This document shows positions 53,743 to 60,965 of a stretch of DNA of 64,000 bases, in pieces. A program made the translations under genes and the position numbers. The stretch's first letter is position 1, and every line of letters starts with the position of its first letter. Source of the DNA: an uncultured Bacteroidales bacterium (GTDB lineage Bacteria; Bacteroidota; Bacteroidia; Bacteroidales; UBA932); NCBI GenBank assembly GCA_944323345.1, contig CALUSC010000004.1:1-64000 (forward strand). The letters run 5' to 3'. The notes beneath the pieces are model-generated. The model was not told the origin of the DNA and ran no database searches. It saw only the letters and a list, made by a program, of their open reading frames with translations.

Positions 53743-55215
53743 ATGAAAACAAGGAATATATTTGCATTTATCGTTTGTGCGGCTTTTTCTGTCGCCGCAA
53801 TGTCCTGCTCTGACAATGCCGGTGACCTTACCGGTCAGACTGATACTCCTGAGAACCCTGATACCGGAACCCCTGATGTTCCGGAACCTGAGGAGACATT
53901 CGATGTGACATATGAGGAAAGCATGGAGGATTTTGCGAATCCCGAAAGAGGCTTCTACAAATACACAGAGGTCGGCTTCAGGGGCGGCTCAGTCCATAAT
54001 CCTATCTCCGTGTCTTCGCTTTCCGCTTACCGGGAAACGGGGAAGACCCTGATTTATCAGTACAACTATCTTACAGACTTCATGGATGGCGATATAAGCG
54101 AAGAAGCGCTCGATGTCATCCGCCAGAACATGCAGGCTCTCAGGGATGCAGGCATGAAGGTCGTCCTGAGATTCGCCTACAAGGACGGTTATGCGGAATC
54201 GGACAAACCGTGGGATCCGCCGGTAGATATCGTGCTCCGGCACGTGGAGCAGCTTAAACCGGTTTTTGAAGAGTATTATGATGTGATTTATGTGCTTCAG
54301 GCAGGTTTTGTAGGGTCATGGGGAGAATGGTATTATACTGATCACTTCGGATTCGAGCCCAAGACTGTCGAGGATTTCAAGCCACGCCGTCAGCTGCTCG
54401 ATGCGTTGCTCGATGCACTTCCTGAGGAAAGGCAGATAGCAGTGCGTTATCCTGAAGCCAAGTTCATGTGCATGGAGACGGAAATCGAGGATACCATTAC
54501 TGCCCGGACGGCATTCAACGGTTCCGATCTGTCCAGAATAGCCGGGCACAACGACTGCTTCGTATCCAGCTCCAATGATGTGGGAACATACAAGAAAAGC
54601 CGTGACAAACAACTGTGGCGCGCCGAGACGAATTATGTCTCCATGGGCGGGGAGACTTGCGATGCCCCGGAACATTATTGCAACTGCGATGCTACATTCG
54701 AGAATCTGGAAGAGTTCCACTGGTCATATCTCAACAGTGACTACAACACTGCCACTCATGCCGTATGGAAAGAAGGCGGCTGTTTCGAAGAGATTTCACG
54801 CAGGCTCGGTTACAGGATCGTGCTGATAGGCGCCAATTACGGCGACAGTTTCGCCGCAGGCAAGGATTTCTCCATCGATATCAAGCTCAAGAATGCAGGA
54901 TTTGCTTCCATGATCAATCCGCGCGACCTGGAGTTCATAGTGGCGTCTGCGTCCGATCCTCAGGAGAAGTACGTGATCGCCACGGATTTCGACCCGCGCG
55001 TATGGAAAGGGGGAAAGGAATACAGGTACCAGACTTCCATAACCCTGCCTTCGGAGCTTGAAGCCGGGGAAGAGTACCGTCTGTACATGAATCTTCCTGA
55101 CCCGACAGAGACTTTGCATGACAATCCTCTTTTCAGTATCCGTCTTGCCAATGAAAATGTATGGGATGGGGCTACCGGCTATAACCTTCTCGGAACTTTT
55201 ACCGCTGTCCGTTAG
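53743..55215 (+). CDS. DUF4874/DUF4832-like lipoprotein (copy 3)
   Basis: 490 aa. The signal ends MSC, followed by an Asp/Pro/Thr-rich linker of about 35 residues that would hold the domain away from the membrane. The domain carries FANPERGFYKYTE, YLTDFMDGDISEEALDVI, LRFAYKDGY, LQAGFVGSWGEWYYTDHFG, GHNDCFVSSSNDVGTY and MGGETCDAPEHYCNC, then LGYRIVLIGANY in the beta domain. It is closest to the preceding gene, so a tandem duplication is evident. The N-terminal linker distinguishes it. The next gene appears to start inside its 3' end. Confidence 0.8.
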   Translation: MKTRNIFAFIVCAAFSVAAMSCSDNAGDLTGQTDTPENPDTGTPDVPEPEETFDVTYEESMEDFANPERGFYKYTEVGFRGGSVHNPISVSSLSAYRETGKTLIYQYNYLTDFMDGDISEEALDVIRQNMQALRDAGMKVVLRFAYKDGYAESDKPWDPPVDIVLRHVEQLKPVFEEYYDVIYVLQAGFVGSWGEWYYTDHFGFEPKTVEDFKPRRQLLDALLDALPEERQIAVRYPEAKFMCMETEIEDTITARTAFNGSDLSRIAGHNDCFVSSSNDVGTYKKSRDKQLWRAETNYVSMGGETCDAPEHYCNCDATFENLEEFHWSYLNSDYNTATHAVWKEGGCFEEISRRLGYRIVLIGANYGDSFAAGKDFSIDIKLKNAGFASMINPRDLEFIVASASDPQEKYVIATDFDPRVWKGGKEYRYQTSITLPSELEAGEEYRLYMNLPDPTETLHDNPLFSIRLANENVWDGATGYNLLGTFTAVR

Positions 55216-56068
55216 CCGTGGTGTTTGTTATCTGGTCGTTTCCCTGCTCCTGCTTTCGTGTTCGGGCAAGGAAATACCGGATTTCCATAAGGTCCCGGCT
55301 TCGGAGTGCATGACCGGCTCTCCGGAAGAATGGCCTGATGCCGGGAGGTACGCTATCAGGGAAAGGCAGTTCGGCAGATTCGCGGAAAGACTGGCGGGGA
55401 TGCCGCCGGAAGATGCTGCAGCGGCGATTTCGGCGGTTTATGATGTGGCCGACAGCATTTCCGTGGAATATGATGACGTATGGACACTGGAGAATCTGTC
55501 AGGAATGTTCGCCGGCAGTTTTTTCATGTCGGATTCTCCTTTGTATGACGAAGATATCTATCTGGCCGTACTGGAGAAGGAAATTTCCTGCAGGGCTTTT
55601 TCCGGAAAAGAGAGACTGAGGGCTGAGTGGCTGCGTAATCTCTTGTCGGCCAATCGAGTCGGTTCGGAAGTCGCAGATATGGCCCTGCTCTCCGAAAACG
55701 GACAGCCCATTACCCTTCATGCCGTACTCGCGGGGAAAAGGACTCTGATTTATATTTACGGGTCTTCATGCAGCCTTTGCCGTAAACTGACATCGGAACT
55801 GAGGTCATCCGTACCTGTGCGTGATTCCGTCCGGGACGGCAGACTTCAGGTCATTTCCATTTTTGCAGGGGACGATATGGATGTGTTCGGCTCCATGTCG
55901 AGACCTCTGCGCGATATTGCGGAAAACTATATTGACGCCGATTCGTCCATAGCGTTCAGAAATGTTTTCGATGCCAGGCTGGTACCCTCGCTTTATCTCG
56001 TTTCGGACGATGGGAAGGTCGAAATTAAAGCGGCGGAAAATATTGGCATGATTGAAAAAATTCTGTAA
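55166..56068 (+). CDS. Thioredoxin-fold lipoprotein (DUF5106-like)
   Basis: 300 aa from the chosen start; Met codons further upstream to 55118 also exist. Every usable ATG lies inside the previous gene, because the lipoprotein signal (VVSLLLLSC) begins almost at that gene's stop. Residues ~60-180 form a helical region like DUF5106, and the C-terminal ~120 residues look like a thioredoxin/TlpA fold: RTLIYIYGSSCSLCRKLTSELR with a CSLC active site, and RLVPSLYLVSDDGKV containing the cis-Pro loop. It may reduce disulfides in the cysteine-rich neighbouring proteins (HYCNC motif), a guess from proximity. Confidence 0.7.
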   Translation: MGLPAITFSELLPLSVSRGVCYLVVSLLLLSCSGKEIPDFHKVPASECMTGSPEEWPDAGRYAIRERQFGRFAERLAGMPPEDAAAAISAVYDVADSISVEYDDVWTLENLSGMFAGSFFMSDSPLYDEDIYLAVLEKEISCRAFSGKERLRAEWLRNLLSANRVGSEVADMALLSENGQPITLHAVLAGKRTLIYIYGSSCSLCRKLTSELRSSVPVRDSVRDGRLQVISIFAGDDMDVFGSMSRPLRDIAENYIDADSSIAFRNVFDARLVPSLYLVSDDGKVEIKAAENIGMIEKIL

Positions 56069-56123
56069 TTTTATCATTCCGGCTTTTCCGCCGGGAATTT
56101 GATTGATAAATAACATAAATTCG

Positions 56124-57746
56124 ATGAAAAACAGGTTTTTATTGCCGGCGATAGCCGCGATGCTGTCTGCAATGGCAGTGTCTGCACAGGAGAACGACAC
56201 TTTGATCGTAAAGCTCAATCCTGGAGAAAAGGTCTGGGGAGGGCGTGTGGCTGACGGTTCGAAGATGCCGTATGCCCCCGGATTCGTAGGGGATATGTTC
56301 TACAACGGAAATAACCAGATCCAGCCTCTGTTGCTGACTGACCAGGGCCGCTATGTTTGGAGCGAGGAACCTTATGTGTTCGGAATAGCCGAAGCCAGGA
56401 TAATCATTGTCCCTCAGAATGAAGGGACGGATCTGGACCTTAAGACAGGTGTGGCGGGAGAGACTCTGGCAGATGCGCACAGGTATGCTTCCTCGGAATT
56501 TTTCCCTGCGACAGGAGTGATGCCTCCTGAGGAATTCCTGAAGGTCCCTCAGTACAACACTTGGATCGAACTGATGTATGACCAGAACCAGAAAGGAATC
56601 CTGGAATATGCGCATGCCATCATAGATAACGGACTGCCTGCCGGTATCCTCATGATAGATGATACGTGGCAGGAAGATTACGGCAAATGGGTCTTTCATC
56701 CGGGGCGTTTCCCTGATCCGAAAGCCATGATAGACGAGCTGCATTCTCTCGGCTTCAAGGTCATGGTCTGGGTCTGCCCGCTGGTGAGCATGGACCAGTA
56801 TCTGATATGTCAGGAAATCATGAAAGACAAGGGATTCCTGCTCAAGGCACCGGAACCCGGCGCTTCATGGGATGAATGTACCGAGCCTTATCCCGTGACA
56901 TGGTGGAATGGGGTTTCGGCTGTTCTCGACCTTTCGAACAAGTCCGCTGTCAGGTGGTTCAAGTCCCAGCTCGACAGGCTGATGGATGATTACGGAGTGG
57001 ACGGATTCAAGTTCGATGCGGGTGACCCTATCCATTACCCGGCCGATGCTGTCAGCAAAGGCGGCGTGACTTCACAGGACCAGTGCATGCTGTATGCTGC
57101 GGTCGGTCTGGATTATCCGTACAACGAGTACCGTTCCGGATGGAAGATGGGAGGGCAGCCTCTCGTCCAGCGGCTCGGCGACAAGAATCATTCATGGGAT
57201 GACCTCAGGAAACTTATTCCCGACATGATAGCGGAGAATCTTCTCGGATACCTTTATGCGTGTCCTGACATGGTGGGCGGAGGCCAGTTCGCCGCTTTCC
57301 TCGACCCTGACAGGATGGATACCGATCTGGTCGTGCGTTCCGCACAATGCCATGCCATGATGCCGATGATGCAGTTCTCCGTGGCTCCGTGGAGGGTGTT
57401 GGACAGTGCCCGTTTCGATGCCGTGAAGAAAGCCGTGGCCCTGCGTCAGGAAAAAGTGGCTCCCCTGGTCATGGAGCTTGCCAGACAGGCAGCAGAGACA
57501 GGAGAGCCGATAATACGTTCTCTGGAGTATGAATTCCCTCACTGTGGATATTCCGGTATCAGGGATCAGTTCATGCTCGGTGATTCATTCATGGTAGCTC
57601 CGATGCTTTCGCCTGGGGAGGGTACCCGCGAAGTGGTGCTTCCGAAAGGGAAATGGCGCGGAGACGACGGTAAAGTCTACAAAGGCGGGAAAACTGTCAC
57701 GATAGAAGTTCCTATGGACAGAATCCCGTACTTTGAAAAACTGTAG
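56124..57746 (+). CDS. GH31 family alpha-glycosidase
   Basis: 540 aa from Met at 56124, with a Sec signal peptide ending VSAQ. A short N-terminal beta-sandwich is followed by the catalytic barrel: GILMIDDTWQEDYG, KVMVWVCPLVS, YGVDGFKFDAGD (nucleophile Asp298), YRSGWKMGGQ, GDKNHSWDDL (acid/base Asp353 of GD) and the C-terminal EFPH..IRDQFMLGDSFMVAPM. GH31 includes alpha-glucosidases, alpha-xylosidases, alpha-galactosidases, sulfoquinovosidases and alpha-GalNAcases, and specificity cannot be set by eye. Given the aga-like genes, alpha-galactosidase or alpha-GalNAcase is the favoured guess. It ends the PUL and converges on the nitroreductase gene with one base between stops. Confidence 0.9.
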   Translation: MKNRFLLPAIAAMLSAMAVSAQENDTLIVKLNPGEKVWGGRVADGSKMPYAPGFVGDMFYNGNNQIQPLLLTDQGRYVWSEEPYVFGIAEARIIIVPQNEGTDLDLKTGVAGETLADAHRYASSEFFPATGVMPPEEFLKVPQYNTWIELMYDQNQKGILEYAHAIIDNGLPAGILMIDDTWQEDYGKWVFHPGRFPDPKAMIDELHSLGFKVMVWVCPLVSMDQYLICQEIMKDKGFLLKAPEPGASWDECTEPYPVTWWNGVSAVLDLSNKSAVRWFKSQLDRLMDDYGVDGFKFDAGDPIHYPADAVSKGGVTSQDQCMLYAAVGLDYPYNEYRSGWKMGGQPLVQRLGDKNHSWDDLRKLIPDMIAENLLGYLYACPDMVGGGQFAAFLDPDRMDTDLVVRSAQCHAMMPMMQFSVAPWRVLDSARFDAVKKAVALRQEKVAPLVMELARQAAETGEPIIRSLEYEFPHCGYSGIRDQFMLGDSFMVAPMLSPGEGTREVVLPKGKWRGDDGKVYKGGKTVTIEVPMDRIPYFEKL

Positions 57747-57747
57747 C

Positions 57748-58353
57748 CTATTCTACGAAATATACATAATCTGCCTTGCGGGGCTTCGGCTGCGGAGCCT
57801 CCTGGGCAGGATAACCTATGATGCAGTTCCCTATGCCTTCATAGTCTCCTTCTATTCCCCATTTCTTGAGCAGGGCCTTGCCTTCTTCGCTGTCGAAGAC
57901 TTCTTTAGCCCTGTGTATCCAGCAGCTTCCCAGTCCGACGGCATGTGCTGCATTCAGCAGATTGCCCATGACCAGTGACCCGTCGTACAGATATGTCGGC
58001 ACGGATTTGTCCGCCAGAACGACAAGTACTGCCGGAGCTCCGTAGAAAGGATCACCGGAGGTCCCCATTATCCCCGCATTCAGTTTTGAAAGGTAGTCAC
58101 GTGTCTCACGGTCAGTGACTGCAACGATTATCGGAGACTGGCTCCCTTTTCCGGTAGGGGCGTAGGTGCCTGCTTCTATGACCTGCTTAAGCAGATTCAT
58201 GTCAGGGACAGAGTCCTGATAAGCACGGATCGACCTGCGCGTCTTCAGGTTTTCCAATGTTTCATTCCTGCTCATGGCTGTTTCGTTCTGAGGATTCGAG
58301 CATGCTGCCAGTATTCCGAGCAGCAATGCGGCTGATAAAAAGTAATGTTTCAT
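57748..58353 (-). CDS. Nitroreductase family protein with a lipoprotein signal
   Basis: 201 aa. The nitroreductase fold starts at ENLKTRRSIRAYQDSVPD (FMN phosphate-binding Arg/Ser), continues with YAPTGKGSQSPIIVAVTD, and has LLNAAHAVGLGSCWIHRA and IGYPAQE near the C-terminus, so the enzyme is complete. It is preceded by about 27 residues that read as a lipoprotein signal (LLLGILAAC). A flavoenzyme of this family is normally cytoplasmic; lipid anchoring would put it in the envelope. An internal Met at residue 27 could instead start a cytoplasmic form. It is convergent with the PUL and probably unrelated to it. Confidence 0.85.
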   Translation of the reverse strand: MKHYFLSAALLLGILAACSNPQNETAMSRNETLENLKTRRSIRAYQDSVPDMNLLKQVIEAGTYAPTGKGSQSPIIVAVTDRETRDYLSKLNAGIMGTSGDPFYGAPAVLVVLADKSVPTYLYDGSLVMGNLLNAAHAVGLGSCWIHRAKEVFDSEEGKALLKKWGIEGDYEGIGNCIIGYPAQEAPQPKPRKADYVYFVE

Positions 58354-58440
58354 GGCTGTATTTTTGTTTCAAATGGAAAAAATTTGCGGCTGTTTCACAA
58401 GACGGAGTTATGTTTTTTCTGACCTGTTGAAGCTTGCAGG

Positions 58441-59352
58441 TCAGAGTATCTGAGTGATCAGCGGGATGCTGAGAATCGAGAGAAGTGTGGAGATGAGGAT
58501 TCCCTGGACCATGACGGTCTCGTCCTTGCCGTACTGGAGGCAGAACATTGCACCGTAGGTGCCTACAGGCATGGCTGCGAGCACGGTGTTGATGCCGAGA
58601 ATGTCACCGCTGAAGCCAATGAGACGGGTGAAATAGTAGATGACTATCGGCAGCACCAACAGGCGGAGGATAGATATGCCCCATACCAGTTTCCCGGAAA
58701 AAATCTTTCGCAGGTCCATCTGGGCCATGGATGTACCGATTATCAGCAGGGCCGCAGGGACCGTGATGTTTCCGAGCAGGGTTATCGGCGTGGTTATCAG
58801 GTTCGGCAGTCCCTTGATGTCGAAAACCACTATCAGGGTGGACAGGTAGCAGGCTATCATGGCCGGGCTTATGAGCACTTTCCAGTCCAGTTTCAGACCT
58901 CCCGGCCCTCCCTGTATCATTTTCCGTCCGAGGGAGAAAGCCAGAAGAGTGAACGGGATGTTCAGCAGGCTCGCATAGAATATGGCATATTTGCCGAAAA
59001 TCGAGGCGACTATCGGATATCCGATGAAGCCTACGTTTCCGAAAGTCAGCATGAATCCGTAGATGCCCTGCATGTCCTTGTTTTTCGTGATGATTCTGGA
59101 GAGAAGCATGGCGACAGCCACGAAAAATGCGTATGTCACGCAGCCTATGGCCAGCACCGGCAGGATCAGGCCCTTGTCCGGAGAAATGTCTCCCATGACG
59201 GAGGATACTATCAGGCAAGGGCTGCTGATATTGATTACGAACACTGACAGCTGCTGTGAGAAGCGTCCGTCTATTATCTTGAGTTTCGCCGCGCCGTATC
59301 CCACGAGAATCAGGATGAAGAGTGCGGCCATTTGTGAAATAATCGTCAACAT
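58441..59352 (-). CDS. AEC family transporter (auxin efflux carrier-like)
   Basis: 303 aa with about ten membrane segments in two inverted halves. The start MAALFILILVGYGAAKLKIID and GNVGFIGYPIV in the middle are typical of bacterial AEC (MdcF/YfdV-type) carriers, as is MPVGTYGAMFCLQY near the end. Substrates in this family are usually organic acids such as malonate or malate. It is alone on its strand, with a TATCTTTG-type -7 box 88 bp upstream on the minus strand (59440-59447). The downstream nitroreductase gene is on the same strand, 87 bp away. Confidence 0.9.
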   Translation of the reverse strand: MLTIISQMAALFILILVGYGAAKLKIIDGRFSQQLSVFVINISSPCLIVSSVMGDISPDKGLILPVLAIGCVTYAFFVAVAMLLSRIITKNKDMQGIYGFMLTFGNVGFIGYPIVASIFGKYAIFYASLLNIPFTLLAFSLGRKMIQGGPGGLKLDWKVLISPAMIACYLSTLIVVFDIKGLPNLITTPITLLGNITVPAALLIIGTSMAQMDLRKIFSGKLVWGISILRLLVLPIVIYYFTRLIGFSGDILGINTVLAAMPVGTYGAMFCLQYGKDETVMVQGILISTLLSILSIPLITQIL

Positions 59353-59439
59353 AAATTCTTCATATTATTCAGGCATAAGGCAGTAGTCCAATGTGGCTTC
59401 GCCTGTCGCCCGTAAACGCAATTTTCAATTTTCGGGGCG

Positions 59440-59447
59440 CAAAGATA
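59440..59447 (-). promoter_or_regulatory. Probable -7 box upstream of the AEC transporter
   Basis: TATCTTTG on the minus strand matches TAnnTTTG. No good TTG lies at the expected upstream distance. The rest of 59353-59618 shows no other recognisable feature and is AT-rich towards the HD-domain gene. Confidence 0.4.
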
Positions 59448-59618
59448 GCGGTTTCTGCTGAATCATGAAAATTTTTCACTTGCTGTTGAGGGGCGCTGAT
59501 CATCGCAGAATACATTCGTTTTTGATGCGGAACAGGTTTTTGATATGGATCTTGATTTTGTGCTGTCCGGTATATCCAGTTTGTTTTTTAAGTATATTGC
59601 GGTTAATAATTATGGCTC

Positions 59619-60095
59619 ATGTCCGAAATTGCAAACAAGACAATAATGACGGTAGAAGAAACATTACAGATTGCGCTCGATGCGCACAAGGGACAAAAAG
59701 ACTTGGACGGGAACCCCGCTATCCTGCACCCGATTGCTGTCGGGATCATGGGTGGCAATGACGCTGAAATCAAGGCCGGTTTCTTGCACGATGTGATCGA
59801 GGACTCGGATTTGACGATTGATGATTTGCGCCGGAAAGGCGTGGCAGAAGATGTGCTTGAGGCGCTGGAACTGCTGACCCATGACAAGTCGACAGATTAT
59901 TTTGAGTATGTCGGCAATATTGCCCGTTCGGGCAATATTATAGCAATTCATACTAAAATCAATGATTTGAAGCATAATCTGGAACGAGGGAGGCGGACAT
60001 TTCTGCGTGCCGTGGAGCTGGAAGACAAGGAAAAGGCCGCACGACTTGAAAAAATCAACGAAAAGCACCGGAAAGCCTTGCAGATATTCGAATAA
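59619..60095 (+). CDS. Small HD-domain phosphohydrolase (SpoT/MESH1-like)
   Basis: 158 aa; Met10 (59646) is an alternative start. Helical HD-domain motifs are ALDAHKGQKDLDGNPAILHP, AGFLHDVIEDSDLT (the HD pair) and IHTKINDLKHNLERG, which match the hydrolase domain of SpoT and of stand-alone small alarmone hydrolases, although the protein is shorter than MESH1. It may cleave (p)ppGpp or another nucleotide pyrophosphate. Its codon use is visibly more TTG- and AT-rich than the neighbours, which suggests acquisition by transfer. It lies about 120 bp before tRNA-Leu. Confidence 0.8.
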   Translation: MSEIANKTIMTVEETLQIALDAHKGQKDLDGNPAILHPIAVGIMGGNDAEIKAGFLHDVIEDSDLTIDDLRRKGVAEDVLEALELLTHDKSTDYFEYVGNIARSGNIIAIHTKINDLKHNLERGRRTFLRAVELEDKEKAARLEKINEKHRKALQIFE

Positions 60096-60110
60096 GAGCA
60101 GCGAACCCTA

Positions 60111-60141
60111 TTGTTTTTTTATACAAATTGTCATACCTTTG
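60111..60141 (+). promoter_or_regulatory. Promoter of tRNA-Leu
   Basis: TTG at 60111-60113, a 20-nt spacer and TACCTTTG at 60134-60141 fit the Bacteroidetes consensus. The tRNA begins 75 bp further on. Confidence 0.7.
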
Positions 60142-60215
60142 CCGACCACAACAAGTTTGTCTATCGGCAGATTCAGCATCAGGCATATATGCAAATGCAC
60201 TGCTGGTCCATACAG

Positions 60216-60299
60216 GCCCGGATGGCGGAATCGGTAGACGCGTTGGTCTCAAACACCAATGTCCGAAAGGATGTGCCGGTTCGACCCCGGCTCCGGGTA
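60216..60299 (+). tRNA. tRNA-Leu (anticodon CAA)
   Basis: A complete class II cloverleaf can be folded. The acceptor stem is GCCCGGA with TCCGGGT, the anticodon stem TTGGT with ACCAA around the loop CTCAAAC (anticodon CAA, reads UUG), the long variable arm is GTCCGAAAGGAT, and the T arm is GCCGG with CCGGC around TTCGACC. The discriminator is A and the CCA end is not encoded. A strong hairpin terminator follows 7 bp later. Confidence 0.96.
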
Positions 60300-60306
60300 C
60301 AAAGAT

Positions 60307-60338
60307 AGCCTCATAATCGATTGATTATGAGGCTTTCT
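60307..60338 (+). terminator. Terminator of tRNA-Leu
   Basis: AGCCTCATAATC pairs perfectly with GATTATGAGGCT around a 4-nt loop, followed by TTTCT. It is placed just after the tRNA. Confidence 0.85.
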
Positions 60339-60403
60339 AATTTTAGCGGGGTGTACTAAAGGAGTACTATTCCGCGAAAAATCGCAAAGGAAAGTCAAAA
60401 ACA

Positions 60404-60433
60404 TTGCCGTTCCGAAAATTATTGTTATCTTTG
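60404..60433 (+). promoter_or_regulatory. Promoter of a possible small RNA
   Basis: TTG at 60404-60406, 19 nt and TATCTTTG at 60426-60433 match the consensus well. No gene of normal size follows; the nearest element is a nine-codon frame and a terminator-like hairpin ending at 60503. Confidence 0.65.
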
Positions 60434-60435
60434 CG

Positions 60436-60503
60436 ATGTCATTGAAAGATGATTATAGGAAATGAAGGCAGGCATCTATCCCTAAATGGGTGCCTGCTTT
60501 TTT
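60436..60503 (+). ncRNA. Candidate small RNA or leader with a nine-codon frame
   Basis: Between the promoter at 60404-60433 and a hairpin at 60468-60497 (GCAGGCA with TGCCTGC) plus six T lies a transcript of about 65 nt. It contains ATG at 60436 and TGA at 60463-60465, a nine-residue peptide with no run of a single amino acid. It may be a small RNA or an attenuated leader. Downstream, 60546-60563 forms another perfect 7-bp hairpin (ATTGCCC GAAT GGGCAAT) of unknown role. I cannot match the region to a named RNA family. Confidence 0.45.
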
Positions 60504-60631
60504 GAACTCTACCGAGGGGAGGTACTTATGCGAGGAGACAGTATAATTGCCCGAATGGGCAATCTTGTATGACCGTGTCCGGGTAAATTGTCTTTCCATC
60601 TTTGTCGCATGCATCATCGAACCGGAAAATT

Positions 60632-60661
60632 TTGCACATTCAATAAAAACGTATACTTTTG
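60632..60661 (+). promoter_or_regulatory. Promoter of the FMN-riboswitch leader
   Basis: TTG at 60632-60634, 19 nt and TACTTTTG at 60654-60661 fit the consensus. Transcription would start about 60668, immediately before the aptamer. Confidence 0.75.
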
Positions 60662-60670
60662 CAGTCGCAT

Positions 60671-60827
60671 ATCTTCAGGGCAGGGTGTAATTCCCGACCG
60701 GCGGTAAAGTCCGCGAACTGAAGGTGAAGACCGAAATATGCCGGAGCTGGTCCGGATATGGAGTCTGAGCCTGATGTTGAACCGTTGGAACTACGGTACC
60801 GACAGTAAAGTCTGGATGGAAGAAGAT
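60671..60827 (+). promoter_or_regulatory. FMN riboswitch (RFN element)
   Basis: The conserved RFN segments are in order: GGGCAGGGTGTAATTCCCG, ACCGGCGGTAAAGTCCGCG, then ACCGTTGG..CTACGGTACCGACAGT and GTCTGGATGGAAGAAG. The closing P1 helix pairs ATCTTC (60671-60676) with GAAGAT (60822-60827). A larger than usual variable arm fills about 60722-60780. Downstream, 60860-60900 contains the perfect palindrome CGGTGTCCGGACACCG and could be part of the expression switch, but no poly-T terminator is visible, so control may be translational. The only gene downstream is a TonB-dependent receptor. Confidence 0.93.
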
Positions 60828-60965
60828 GGATTGCATTGGATCCGGCCGTAAGTGCACGCGGCCGATGCCGGTGTCCGGACACCGCAGATTCATGCGACTT
60901 GTTGACTTTATCATTATCAATGCCTTGAATTGTATGCTGAAAGTAACAGTTTAAGGTTTTTTTGT

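Noticed and set aside
58419-58444. Inverted repeat CTGACCTG/CAGGTCAG as terminator of the AEC gene
   Set aside because: In the direction of AEC transcription the stem is followed by A residues, not T, and the stem includes the stop codon; not a convincing rho-independent terminator.
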